From Candidatus Mediterraneibacter pullicola (GTDB taxonomy: Bacteria; Bacillota; Clostridia; Lachnospirales; Lachnospiraceae), in the NCBI GenBank assembly GCA_019117065.1, contig DXAK01000049.1:1-64000 (forward strand): DNA of 64,000 nucleotides, given 5' to 3'. Of this stretch, positions 1 through 8,501 are shown one piece after another. Each line of letters opens with the position of its first letter. The first letter of the stretch is position 1. Under the pieces are notes generated by a model, which worked only from the letters and a program-made list of their open reading frames with translations, was not told the DNA's origin and did not search any database. The position numbers and the translations under genes are program-made.

Positions 1-884
1 TCACTTAGCCTGCGCATCACTTTGTTGTAGGTAGTTACTTGCCACAGCGTAATCCCCATCACATAATCGAGAAAGACTTCTAGCGCATCTCCGCCCTGTC
101 TGCCGTCTTTCTGTATGCTCAGGAATCTTGCGCCCCTCATCACGCCCTTTAATCCGGACAACGCCTGCTTCAGCTCAGGAAATAAATTATCTATCTCCCT
201 GCGTCTTGCGATCTTCTTCCCGTTCTCGATCAGACTGACCGCTGTTCCTACCATGGACAATTCCACTGCACGTCCCATTTTTATGAAAAAATAAATTCCA
301 AGATTGACAATACATACGCCAAGAAACGTCATACCCGCCACATCGTTTCTAAGAATCAGGAAAAGGATGAGCGCACACAGTAAAATCACCTGAAGCACCC
401 GGTATATCCACGGAAACCGAAGCCGGTATTCATCAATGGCATCCATATATGCGGGAATAAAATAAGACGCGCTGCCCTTGCCAATGTCAAACAGACACTC
501 TTCTACCGCCTCACGCTCTTCGGCATTTTCCGAGAAAGCCCGGACACGCCTCTCAAAGATTCTACGCTCCTCCGGAGACATCTTGTTTTTCCTCAGCTTG
601 TGATACAGGATTTCCTCGCCCACGGAAGTATCGCATTGGTTGATTCGGCTGAACACTTCATTCATGGAAAGGTCGTTCCATGTAACATCGTCTACACCGC
701 TTCCGTCAGTCACCACGTCGTCATAATTTCTTACATTTTCCTCCCAGTCACGCGCTTTGGGCAGCGTTCCGAACTTGGTGTGTATGAGCCTTTTTCGCTT
801 GCGTTTTACATCCAGATATGAGATAAACCACATCGCCCACACGAAGGCGATCACACCCATGGCAACAAATATCGTCCGGATCAT
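1..884 (-). CDS. Membrane-bound MutS-related ATPase, N-terminal part (cut by window edge)
   Basis: The reading frame is open from an ATG at 884 to the window edge, about 294 codons, with AGAGGTG as ribosome site. Residues 1-22 form one membrane segment, followed by a basic stretch. Next comes a segment of the type DDVTWNDLSM...VGEEILYHKLR, which I recognise from the N-terminus of membrane-anchored MutS homologues of Firmicutes. Two further hydrophobic segments lie near residues 155-190. The catalytic MutS ATPase domain would lie beyond the window, so its Walker motifs cannot be checked. Members of this family are not mismatch-repair MutS1; their role is not established. It is divergent from the MATE gene. 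Family recognition rests on the N-terminal signature only. Confidence 0.72.
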   Translation of the reverse strand, partial: MIRTIFVAMGVIAFVWAMWFISYLDVKRKRKRLIHTKFGTLPKARDWEENVRNYDDVVTDGSGVDDVTWNDLSMNEVFSRINQCDTSVGEEILYHKLRKNKMSPEERRIFERRVRAFSENAEEREAVEECLFDIGKGSASYFIPAYMDAIDEYRLRFPWIYRVLQVILLCALILFLILRNDVAGMTFLGVCIVNLGIYFFIKMGRAVELSMVGTAVSLIENGKKIARRREIDNLFPELKQALSGLKGVMRGARFLSIQKDGRQGGDALEVFLDYVMGITLWQVTTYNKVMRRLS

Positions 885-974
885 CGCTCTCACCTCTTAC
901 TTTGTATTATCTTGTTAATACAATACTATTTGTAAGTATATTTGTCAACTTCCTGCTGCCACGCATGTTTTTGT

Positions 975-1003
975 TTGCACACGGTATTTTTTTGAGCTAT
1001 AAT
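975..1003 (+). promoter_or_regulatory. Sigma-A type promoter for the MATE gene
   Basis: TTGCAC (975-980), a 17-base spacer and a perfect TATAAT (998-1003) lie about 60 bases upstream of the MATE start. Confidence 0.65.
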
Positions 1004-1061
1004 TATTGGGCTGCACACCAGTTTTGGCGCTGTTGTTTATACATTAACGCAAAAGAAAGAA

Positions 1062-2426
1062 GTGATTGATTTGCAGGAAATACAAAACACAGAAAATCCC
1101 ATCATTGACGGGGTTATATGGAAACAGCTTCTATTCTTCTTTTTCCCAATTCTTATCGGTACATTTTTCCAGCAGCTCTACAATACTGTGGACTCAGTTA
1201 TTGTAGGGCAGTTTGTCGGAAAGGAGGCGCTCGCCGCCGTAGGCGGTTCGTCCGCCCAGATCACAGCGCTGGTAGTCGGATTTTTTACCGGTCTCTCCTC
1301 CGGCGCCACTGTGACGATCGCCCAGTTTTTCGGAGCGCGGGACCAAAAATCAGCTAACCGGGGACTGCATTGTGCCTATGCTATTGCGCTGACAGCCGGT
1401 GCAATCCTGACCATAGCAGGCATTGCCCTCACCCCCGGCATGCTCAGGCTGATGAATACCCCGGCGGATATCATAGAGGATTCTATTGTCTATCTACGCA
1501 TTTATTTTGGAGGTATCCTCTTTGTCCTTGTCTATAACATGGGCTCTGCCATCCTACGCGCGTCGGGAGATTCCAAAAGCCCTCTCTATTACCTGATCGC
1601 CTGCTGTGCTGTCAATATCGTTCTTGACATTCTCTTTGTGGTGGGGTTCCATATGGGGGTTATGGGCGCGGCAATCGCCACGCTGGCAGCGCAGGCAGTA
1701 AGCGCAGTACTGGTCACACTAAAACTGATGCGGTCAAAGGGAATCCTCTCCCTCTCTCTTAGAAAAATCCGCTTCCACGGCTCCATCTTGAAGCACCAGC
1801 TCCGCCTGGGACTTCCCACAGGATTTGAGTCTGTTCTGTTCGCCATTACAAACATTGCCATTCAATCTGCGGTCAATACCTTCGGAACAGATACCTCTGC
1901 CGCATGGTCCGCTTACGGGAAGCTGGACGCTGTCTTCTGGATGGTCAGCACCGCTTTTGGAATCTCAATTACCACCTTTGTCGGCCAGAATTTCGGCGCG
2001 GGAAAAACAGACCGCGTACGCCGCAGCGTCCTCGTCTGTCTCACCCTTGACCTCATTGTCTCCGCACTGCTTGTTCTCTTTCTTATCGCTGCCCGTTCCG
2101 TCCTGTTCCGGCTCTTTACTTCGGACGAGCATGTGATCCAAATCGGCTGTGATATGCTGGTTCTGATCACTCCATGGTATGTGGTCTATGTGTTTATCGA
2201 GGTTCTTGCCGGCGCCCTGCGCGGCGTGGGAGATGTGATTGTCCCTGTCATCATCACCCTGCTTGGCGTCTGCATTCTACGCATTATATGGCTTGCCGCC
2301 GTAATGAAAGTTTCTCCAACCATACCGGCAATCATCCTGAGTTATCCGGTGACATGGGTAATCACTGCCCTTGCGTTTATCTGTTATTATCTGTATAAAC
2401 GCAAATATCTCCAAAAGAATATCTGA
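1062..2426 (+). CDS. MATE family efflux transporter
   Basis: A 454-residue polytopic membrane protein with about 12 hydrophobic segments in two similar halves, the usual size for MATE exporters. The opening (WKQLLFFFFPILIGTFFQQLYNTVD) followed by IVGQFVGKEALAAVG is typical of the DinF/NorM-like branch that exports cationic drugs or metabolites using an H+ or Na+ gradient. The GTG at 1062 is the longest start; a TTG at 1071 with AAGAAGTG ahead of it is an alternative. The gene is single, with its own promoter and a shared terminator with the convergent histidine kinase. The substrate cannot be predicted. Confidence 0.9.
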   Translation: MIDLQEIQNTENPIIDGVIWKQLLFFFFPILIGTFFQQLYNTVDSVIVGQFVGKEALAAVGGSSAQITALVVGFFTGLSSGATVTIAQFFGARDQKSANRGLHCAYAIALTAGAILTIAGIALTPGMLRLMNTPADIIEDSIVYLRIYFGGILFVLVYNMGSAILRASGDSKSPLYYLIACCAVNIVLDILFVVGFHMGVMGAAIATLAAQAVSAVLVTLKLMRSKGILSLSLRKIRFHGSILKHQLRLGLPTGFESVLFAITNIAIQSAVNTFGTDTSAAWSAYGKLDAVFWMVSTAFGISITTFVGQNFGAGKTDRVRRSVLVCLTLDLIVSALLVLFLIAARSVLFRLFTSDEHVIQIGCDMLVLITPWYVVYVFIEVLAGALRGVGDVIVPVIITLLGVCILRIIWLAAVMKVSPTIPAIILSYPVTWVITALAFICYYLYKRKYLQKNI

Positions 2427-2430
2427 CATA

Positions 2431-2480
2431 AAAAGAAAGCGGTTTTATTCTCCTGAATTTAACCGCTTTCTTCTATTTTT
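2431..2480. terminator. Bidirectional intrinsic terminator
   Basis: The stem AGAAAGCGGTT / AACCGCTTTCT (2434-2444 with 2461-2471) has A-runs on one side and T-runs on the other. It lies between the convergent MATE and histidine-kinase genes and ends just inside the kinase 3' end. Confidence 0.8.
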
Positions 2481-3768
2481 ACATTTTCAGGCACGCTTTA
2501 AACTGGTCGCAGTCGATCTTAATGTCAAATTCTCCTCCAAGCGCCTTTGCGTAGGTGCTCACGATGGCAAGCCCCAGACCGTTACCGTCACTGGCTCTCG
2601 CCTTGTCCCCTCTGGCAAATCGCTCCACAATATCCTCCTTCGTAAAATCCATAGGATAGCCGGAAGTATTCGTGATCTCAAGACATTTTCTCCCGGTTTC
2701 CTCCACGGACGTCTTCACAAATACCCTCGTACCCTTGGCAGAATATTTCAGCGCGTTTTCAATCAGGTTCTGGCAGATTCTATACAGATAACCATTGTCC
2801 GTAACCAGTTCCGTATCTTCCGCGGTAAGCTGTGTCACAAACTCAAGTCCGCTCTCCTTAATTCTGTCATCCATGTCCGCAAATATCTGCTCGATCATCC
2901 TGTTTAGTTCCAGCTTCTCTGGATACAGTTCAATGTTCCCGCTGCTGGCCTTCGCCAGATTGAAGAGACTATTTATCATCTCTTTTAGCTTCTCCGCCCG
3001 GTCTGAGATCACATCCACATAATCCTGAACCACTCCGCTTAATTCTTCCTTTTTAATCAGCTCGAGGTAACCGATCATAGAGGTGAGTGGTGTTTTCAGA
3101 TCATGGGATACATTTGTGATGAGATCCACCCTGAGCTGATCGCTTCTAGATACCTTCTCCGCACTCTTGCGTTCGATCTCCAGCGCCTCCTCAAGACGTC
3201 TCTGCCCTTCCTCTAATACTTTGTCAATCCGAGCCTGATTGTGCTCCTCGATCTGCCCCATGAAAAGATCCAGTTCCCGCTTCATGAAGCGGATGAAAAT
3301 CCTGCACAGGATCAGGAACTGTATCAGCACAGTAAAAATCATAGCGTAACCCGCGGAATAATTATAGTACCAGCCCCCGCCGTTCCACACGCCGCCCGCC
3401 ATGAGATGCCACATATACCAGCAAGCACATAACAAGGCTGCCGCCCCGGTCAGAACCAGTCTCTTTCCCAACGTTTTCCCGGTCTCTTCTAATTCTGTAT
3501 ACGCATTTTCCTCCTGCGGCATCCACATGCCCGCATACCGGTCGTTTAATAGTCTGCGCCAGACAAGCGCCAGCCCTGTCCCCAGCAAAACATTGGCCAG
3601 GATAGTAAGGGCAATTGCCTCCCCGGTGGGATGCCATGTGCGGTACACAATGATTTCATAAAGAAGCACAATTGCCGCCAGAAGCAATATTGTCCCAAGT
3701 ACATACGCTCTGTAGGATTTTAAAAACGAAACGATCTTATGAATTGTATTTTTCCATTTTGTAGCCAA
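2479..3768 (-). CDS. Sensor histidine kinase (VanS-like)
   Basis: A 429-residue sensor kinase. Four hydrophobic segments occupy roughly residues 20-40, 48-70, 100-120 and 138-160. They are followed by a coiled-coil linker, a HisKA domain with the phospho-acceptor HDLKTPLTS, an N-box (NLIENALKYS) and a G-box (GNGLGLAIV) of the ATPase domain. It lacks a large extracellular loop, so it probably senses a membrane or intramembrane signal. It is co-transcribed with the upstream response regulator; the annotated ATG lies inside that gene, giving a 32-base overlap. Similarity to VanS-type kinases is by overall layout; the signal is unknown. Confidence 0.88.
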   Translation of the reverse strand: MATKWKNTIHKIVSFLKSYRAYVLGTILLLAAIVLLYEIIVYRTWHPTGEAIALTILANVLLGTGLALVWRRLLNDRYAGMWMPQEENAYTELEETGKTLGKRLVLTGAAALLCACWYMWHLMAGGVWNGGGWYYNYSAGYAMIFTVLIQFLILCRIFIRFMKRELDLFMGQIEEHNQARIDKVLEEGQRRLEEALEIERKSAEKVSRSDQLRVDLITNVSHDLKTPLTSMIGYLELIKKEELSGVVQDYVDVISDRAEKLKEMINSLFNLAKASSGNIELYPEKLELNRMIEQIFADMDDRIKESGLEFVTQLTAEDTELVTDNGYLYRICQNLIENALKYSAKGTRVFVKTSVEETGRKCLEITNTSGYPMDFTKEDIVERFARGDKARASDGNGLGLAIVSTYAKALGGEFDIKIDCDQFKACLKM

Positions 3769-4486
3769 TGCCCCACACCACCTTTACATATCTTGGTTTT
3801 TTCGTATCAATCTCAATTTTCTCCCGGATGTGCCTAATATGCACCATGACCGTATTTTCCACCGTATAGTCAGCCGACTCCTGCCAGACATTTTCATATA
3901 TCTGCTCCGAGGAAAACACTTGTCCCGGGTGTTCCATAAGAAGCTCCAGTATCTTGTATTCCGTGGCGGTCAGGCGTACCTCTTCGCCCTCCACAATCAC
4001 CACTCTCTGCCTCTTATCCAGAATTAGCCCGCCGTTGACGATCTGATCTTCCTCGCCCTTTGGCGTCTCTCCTCCCCACGCTCTGTATCTCCTTAGATGG
4101 GCCTTCACCCTTGCCATGAGCTCCGCTGGATTGTACGGCTTCTCCACATAGTCGTCGGCGCCAAGGACAAGCCCCGAGACTTTATCGCTCTCCTCCGTCT
4201 TGGCCGACAGGATGATTACCGGTATCCTCGACTTTTCCCTCAGCTTCATGAGAGCTGACAGGCCGTTGAGCCTCGGCATCATCACATCCAGCAGAATCAG
4301 GTCAATGTCGTGCTCCTCCATGGCGTCCAGCGCCTGCATCCCATCGTATGCCTTCACCACATCGTACCCCTCATATTTCAAAAGCTCGCTGATCGAATAA
4401 ACAATCTCCCTGTTGTCGTCCACCACGAGAATCGTTCCCTCCGCGGACTTTCCTGCTGCCGTTCTCTGCGTCTTTTTACTATCCAT
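3737..4486 (-). CDS. OmpR/PhoB family response regulator (VanR-like)
   Basis: A 249-residue protein. The receiver domain (about residues 18-135) carries the acidic pair DD, the phospho-acceptor Asp in LLDVMMPRLNG, a Thr/Ser position in ILSAK and the Lys of VEKPYNP. A winged-helix DNA-binding domain follows (about 150-245), ending in VWGIGYKME, typical of the OmpR class. About 16 polar residues precede the receiver domain. It is the first gene of a two-gene operon with the overlapping histidine kinase. A clear promoter lies 75 bases upstream. It is presumably autoregulated, as is common for this class, but no direct repeat was identified with confidence. Confidence 0.9.
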   Translation of the reverse strand: MDSKKTQRTAAGKSAEGTILVVDDNREIVYSISELLKYEGYDVVKAYDGMQALDAMEEHDIDLILLDVMMPRLNGLSALMKLREKSRIPVIILSAKTEESDKVSGLVLGADDYVEKPYNPAELMARVKAHLRRYRAWGGETPKGEEDQIVNGGLILDKRQRVVIVEGEEVRLTATEYKILELLMEHPGQVFSSEQIYENVWQESADYTVENTVMVHIRHIREKIEIDTKKPRYVKVVWGIGYKMEKYNS

Positions 4487-4559
4487 GCACGCCTCCTCTT
4501 ATTTCCCCGCCGCTTCCGCTATTTTTCCCGCGGCGCTCTCTCCTTTCTTGGCTAAAACT

Positions 4560-4588
4560 ATAATAGTGGAGAATTAAAAAAACCTCAA
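4560..4588 (-). promoter_or_regulatory. Promoter for the two-component operon
   Basis: Read on the minus strand: TTGAGG (4588-4583), a 17-base T-rich spacer and TATTAT (4565-4560), upstream of the response regulator start at 4486. Confidence 0.5.
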
Positions 4589-4662
4589 CGTAAATCTTAA
4601 AAATTTCTTATCACATACTAAAGCGTATACGTCCTTATCAAAAGAGATATGGAAACCCCGGA

Positions 4663-4713
4663 TATAAAACATGGGCTGATGCGACCCCTGTGGTCGGACA
4701 CCAGCCCATGTTT
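4663..4713 (-). terminator. Intrinsic terminator of the thiamine transporter gene
   Basis: A 12-bp perfect stem AAACATGGGCTG / CAGCCCATGTTT (4667-4678 with 4702-4713) contains an inner GACC/GGTC stem. On the minus strand it runs into TTTTAT. It lies 65 bases after the thiT stop codon. Confidence 0.75.
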
Positions 4714-4778
4714 GACATCCCCTTGAATTTTTGTTTAAAAAAGATAAAGCTGTCTGTAAAAAGCAAAATGGTTCTTCG

Positions 4779-5444
4779 CTATGATACAGCTGTCTGCTTT
4801 ACGCGGTTCAGCCCCTTTGCCGCTGCCGGAATGGAGATGATGATAATGGTGATAACCGCCTCCGCAAAAATATAGCTGTAATTGTACGCGATCGGATAGA
4901 TGCTGCGCAGCGACTGCGGGAAATTGTCCGGCATATAGTCCATCCAATACAGGTATCCGCCCAGCGCGTGGAAAGCGCCCCTTGCGACCACTGCCGCGAT
5001 ATAACCTTTGAGCAACCCGTGGTTCTGTTTTGCGAAGAATCCTGCCACTCCCAGCGCGGCAAACGCCAGTATGTAATCACAGCATACCTGAAAGAAAGAA
5101 AGCACATAGGGCTCTTGGATAAACTGAAGAATTCCGTAGGCAAGCCCTACCAGAACTCCCGTGCCCGCTCCGTACCAGTTTGCCACAAGCACGATAAACA
5201 GCATACTGCACAGAGTCACACTTCCTCCCCATGGCATATTCCATATCTTAAGATACGATGTGATGAACGCCAGCGCCATCGCCACTGCGCAGAATACAAG
5301 CTGTTTTGTGGTCAGTTTGTTCTTTGAGGAATGTTTCCCCGCAAAATAGACCGCCGCCAGAAACAACACGATCCCGGCGATAATGGTAATCGCATAGCCG
5401 GCGGTTGTAAGCCCGCCATCTGCGTTGACAAATAATTGTGACAT
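4779..5444 (-). CDS. thiT: Thiamine ECF transporter S-component (ThiT-like)
   Basis: A 221-residue membrane protein with six hydrophobic segments. It fits the ThiT family of substrate-binding S-components, which capture thiamine and work with the shared EcfA/A'/T energising module encoded elsewhere. Family features seen are SYLKIWNMPWGGSVTL in the first half and the aromatic-rich ARGAFHALGGYLYWMDY region, which in ThiT lines the thiamine site. The start at 5444 was chosen over an upstream in-frame ATG because AGGAGGG lies nine bases before it. A TPP riboswitch in the leader independently supports the substrate assignment. It is a single-gene unit with its own terminator. Confidence 0.92.
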   Translation of the reverse strand: MSQLFVNADGGLTTAGYAITIIAGIVLFLAAVYFAGKHSSKNKLTTKQLVFCAVAMALAFITSYLKIWNMPWGGSVTLCSMLFIVLVANWYGAGTGVLVGLAYGILQFIQEPYVLSFFQVCCDYILAFAALGVAGFFAKQNHGLLKGYIAAVVARGAFHALGGYLYWMDYMPDNFPQSLRSIYPIAYNYSYIFAEAVITIIIISIPAAAKGLNRVKQTAVS

Positions 5445-5489
5445 AATAAAAACCCTCCTGTTCTCAGATTGAAAACAAAAGGGCTCCAA

Positions 5490-5588
5490 AAGCACTCATA
5501 ACATACTCCTACGCTGGTATTATCCAGATCAGGTTATGGGTCGAAGTTTCAAACTTCCTCTCAGCCTGTCGCACAAGCTCCCCTTGTT
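5490..5588 (-). promoter_or_regulatory. TPP (THI-box) riboswitch
   Basis: On the minus strand the conserved THI elements appear in order: GGGGAGC, GGCTGAGA, the GACCC segment, ACCTGATCTGGATAATACC and AGCGTAGGA. The aptamer ends about 50 bases before the thiT start codon. The stretch between contains a short CTTTTGGAGCCC segment and the AGGAGGG ribosome site, so control is likely at translation initiation or premature termination; I could not settle which. Thiamine pyrophosphate binding represses thiT in this family. Confidence 0.95.
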
Positions 5589-5705
5589 ATCAATCCTATT
5601 TAATTGTAATTTTGTGTCGGATTTTATTGTAAATATCTCACGGCAGATTGTCAATAGCTATTTGTTCTGATCAGCCAATCCGGCAGATACTATACCTCAA
5701 TCGTA

Positions 5706-6914
5706 TCAATGCCCGGAACGTATAAAAGTCCGGCATTTGGCAAGATTCCTCCTTACCTTTTTTAGCATTTCCCCATGTGCAAATATCATAAGAGCTAAAA
5801 TTACCAGTAAATATAGGGGCAGCAGTGCAGCGCTGATATGATTTGCGATCAGCCCGAACACTGGCGGCATAAGGCAGGTCCCGACATAGGCAGACGCCAT
5901 TTGCACGCCAATCATAGCCTGTGATTTTTCCGCCCCAAAATGCTCCGGGGTAGAATGGATAATAGACGGATAGACCGGGGCGCATCCCAAACCAATCAGC
6001 ACCAGCCCTGCGAGAGCGCTCCCATTTCCAAACGGCAAAAGCAATAACAGAATGCCAGCTAAGATCCCTCCTTGTCCCAGCCGTATCATTTGCGTATCGT
6101 TAAACTTTAAGGTAAGGAATCCACTCAGCGCCCTGCCTGCTGTAATTCCCACGAAAAACAGGCTTGCAAAGCCAGCCGCTGTATCTGCCGACAGTCCGCG
6201 TCGCAGCACCAGATAGCTGCTCGCCCACAGCCCGGTTGTCTGTTCCAAAGCGCAGTAGCAGAAAAATGTCACCATAACTTCTTTTGCACCAGGTATATGA
6301 ATGATTTCAGGCAGAGAAAGCGGATTATTGCTTTCATCGCCGCTGTGATCGCCGGCTTTTACGTCCTGCTTTTGCTTCCATAACGGCAGACTGAACAGAA
6401 GGATCACAGTTAGTGCGATCTGGAGAAGCGCAATATACCGGTATCCCATATTCCATCCCTGCCCGCCAGACAAGGCATACCCCATCACATAAGGCCCCAG
6501 CGAAGCTCCGACCCCCCACATGCAGTGAAGCCAGCTCATGTGCCTGCTCTCATAGTGAAGCGCAACATAGTTGTTCAGAGAAGCGTCCACGCTTCCGGCG
6601 CCCAATCCATAAGGAATTGCCCACAAACACAGCGCTATGTAGGAATGGCTGATGGAAAAACCAAACAAAGCAGCCGCGGTCATAAGAACGCTGAACGCTG
6701 TAACCTTTCCCGTTCCAAATCTTCTTGTAAGCCGGTCACTCTGCAAACTGGAAATGATCGTACCTATCGCTATAATCATAGAAATTCCGCCTGCGTAAGA
6801 AACTGGCACAGAAAGCTCTTTATACATCGCCGGCCACGCAGAACCTAAAAGTGAATCCGGCAGTCCCAAACTGATAAAAGCCAGATAAATAATCGCTAGC
6901 AATAGTTGAAACAT
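5706..6914 (-). CDS. Major facilitator superfamily transporter
   Basis: A 402-residue protein with twelve predicted membrane segments. The start at 6914 follows AGGAGGG; an in-frame ATG further upstream lacks a ribosome site. The signature SDRLTRRFGTGKV after the second segment is the loop 2-3 motif of MFS carriers, and the early FISLGLPDSLLGSAWP is typical of the FucP/YfkF-like sugar or drug branch. It is transcribed divergently from an AraC-type regulator with a 122-base shared control region, so that regulator probably governs it. Substrate unknown; a sugar or glycoside is plausible because of the AraC partner but unproven. Confidence 0.85.
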   Translation of the reverse strand: MFQLLLAIIYLAFISLGLPDSLLGSAWPAMYKELSVPVSYAGGISMIIAIGTIISSLQSDRLTRRFGTGKVTAFSVLMTAAALFGFSISHSYIALCLWAIPYGLGAGSVDASLNNYVALHYESRHMSWLHCMWGVGASLGPYVMGYALSGGQGWNMGYRYIALLQIALTVILLFSLPLWKQKQDVKAGDHSGDESNNPLSLPEIIHIPGAKEVMVTFFCYCALEQTTGLWASSYLVLRRGLSADTAAGFASLFFVGITAGRALSGFLTLKFNDTQMIRLGQGGILAGILLLLLPFGNGSALAGLVLIGLGCAPVYPSIIHSTPEHFGAEKSQAMIGVQMASAYVGTCLMPPVFGLIANHISAALLPLYLLVILALMIFAHGEMLKKVRRNLAKCRTFIRSGH

Positions 6915-6965
6915 CGTATTTCCCTCCTGTGATTTCTTCATGAAAAGAATACCGTCAAACAGTAC

Positions 6966-6994
6966 TTGATACAACTTCTATTTCGCCATATAAT
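6966..6994 (+). promoter_or_regulatory. Promoter of the AraC-type regulator
   Basis: TTGATA (6966-6971), a 17-base spacer and perfect TATAAT (6989-6994) lie 43 bases before the AraC gene, in the region shared with the divergent MFS gene. Confidence 0.65.
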
Positions 6995-7036
6995 ATAACA
7001 AAACCGCCAATATAAAAGGAAAGAGGAAATAAATTT

Positions 7037-7933
7037 ATGGCATTACAAGAATGCGGATTAAATTTGAACAATGTATCAAAGGAACTGCGGCCACATGGGA
7101 CCATTGAATTTCCCTGTGCCGGTTATTCTTCATGCTATACCGAAGGGACACAGGATGTCATTCCATGGCACTGGCATGAAGAAATTGAAGTCATATATAT
7201 AAAGCAAGGGCAAATGAGGCTAAAAACATCTGCGTCATCCTTTACCCTAAACAAAGGAGATTTAGCAGTTATCAACTCCAACATCCTCCATTATGCTTCC
7301 GCAGTCTCTGAATGTACCTTACATTCCCTTGTTTTCAGCCCAACGCTGATTACCGGGAACAGCGATTCTGCGTTTGCAAAAAAATATGTTCATCCCCTCT
7401 TATCCTGTAATTCTTTCTCCGGATATCAGATTGATTCCACTGATAATGCAATGGTATCTGACTGGTTTATTCAGGCATTTGAAGCACTTATAAATGAGAA
7501 TTATGGTTTTGAATTTACTATCCGTGAAAATCTTTCCCGTATCTGTTTCTACCTTTACAGAAAATTTGAACCACAGATTGATATAAAATCTTCATCTTTA
7601 AATCAAGATAATATCCGTATTAGAAAAATGTTGGATTATATTCATAAGAATTTCGCTGACAATATATCCCTTATGGAAATCTCCGATACAGCAGATATTA
7701 GCGAGCGGGAATGTCTGCGCTGCTTTAAAAAGATACTTCAGATTTCCCCCATTCAATATTTATTGAAATACCGAGTTATGCAGGGGGCGGAAATGCTGCT
7801 TGCGAATCCTTCGGGCAGCATTTCAGAAATCGCAACCCACTGTGGTTTTGACAGCCCCAGCAATTTTGCAAAAATGTTTAAGCGTTTTTACAACTGTACC
7901 CCGAGAGAGTACAGAAAGATCAATATTAAATAA
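7037..7933 (+). CDS. AraC family transcriptional regulator with cupin sensor domain
   Basis: A 298-residue protein. An N-terminal cupin-like fold (about 20-110; the WHWHEEIEVIYI segment is its first beta-strand motif) is followed by a C-terminal pair of helix-turn-helix motifs (about 195-295). The second HTH ends in the AraC signature FDSPSNFAKMFKRFYNCTPREYR. The start has AAAGAGGAAA nearby. It is divergent from the MFS transporter and is probably its ligand-responsive activator. Codon and base use are more A+T-rich than in neighbouring genes, which may indicate later acquisition of this pair. The effector is unknown. Confidence 0.88.
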   Translation: MALQECGLNLNNVSKELRPHGTIEFPCAGYSSCYTEGTQDVIPWHWHEEIEVIYIKQGQMRLKTSASSFTLNKGDLAVINSNILHYASAVSECTLHSLVFSPTLITGNSDSAFAKKYVHPLLSCNSFSGYQIDSTDNAMVSDWFIQAFEALINENYGFEFTIRENLSRICFYLYRKFEPQIDIKSSSLNQDNIRIRKMLDYIHKNFADNISLMEISDTADISERECLRCFKKILQISPIQYLLKYRVMQGAEMLLANPSGSISEIATHCGFDSPSNFAKMFKRFYNCTPREYRKINIK

Positions 7934-8050
7934 ATAGCTGCAAAAGATCTTTCCTGTCCTTGCATCCTTTTTCCTGCGTGGCTCATTGTTTCACACAAAA
8001 AAACCGCCGACCCCAAGGCTTCCTTGTCCTTAAAATCAGCGATTCCTAAA

Positions 8051-8123
8051 TGCGCGATCAGGGGTTCGAACCCTGGACACCCTGATTAAGAGTCAGGTGC
8101 TCTGCCAGCTGAGCTAATCGCGC
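8051..8123 (-). tRNA. tRNA-Lys (anticodon CTT)
   Basis: Read on the minus strand, the acceptor arms GCGCGAT/ATCGCGC pair fully. The D-arm begins TAGCTCAGCTGG. The anticodon stem CCTGA/TCAGG encloses CTCTTAA, giving anticodon CTT. The T-stem CAGGG/CCCTG encloses TTCGAAC. The discriminator base is A and no CCA is encoded. Confidence 0.97.
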
Positions 8124-8165
8124 TTTTTGCTTGTTTCGCCGGGTGGTTCTCCCGACGCAAGTGAT

Positions 8166-8194
8166 ATTATATTACAGAGTGTACCACTTTGCAA
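8166..8194 (-). promoter_or_regulatory. Promoter of tRNA-Lys
   Basis: On the minus strand: TTGCAA (8194-8189), a 17-base spacer and perfect TATAAT (8171-8166), 43 bases upstream of the mature tRNA 5' end. Confidence 0.65.
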
Positions 8195-8501
8195 GCATTT
8201 TTTTCAGTTTTCTACCTTTTTATTTTCGCCCGTTCCTATCTCTATGCCCGCACCCGCTGTTTAATATCCTGCACACCTCCAGCAAAGATCTGCGGATACA
8301 CAGCAGGTGTTTATTCAGCGCCGGCCTGCAATAACACGCTTCTTTTACACAAGATTTCCAGCCTTTTTTCTTCATTATTATATTATCCTCCGGCTTATAT
8401 ATAAATTACTATATGCCCTTTTTTATCCGGATGTGCAAAAGGACAGATCCGAAAATCCGTTTACAGATTCCCATGCCTGTCCTGTTTCTTGTCCCCTTAC
8501 A
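8195..8501. other. Non-coding stretch between trmB and tRNA-Lys
   Basis: About 300 bases rich in T and C on the plus strand, lying downstream of trmB and upstream of the tRNA promoter. Short open frames here have no ribosome sites and no recognisable motifs. I see no clear terminator or structured RNA; the function, if any, is not evident. Confidence 0.5.

Noticed and set aside
2371-2907. 178-codon plus-strand frame antisense to the histidine kinase
   Set aside because: It lies opposite well-conserved kinase domains and has no family resemblance; a shadow frame.
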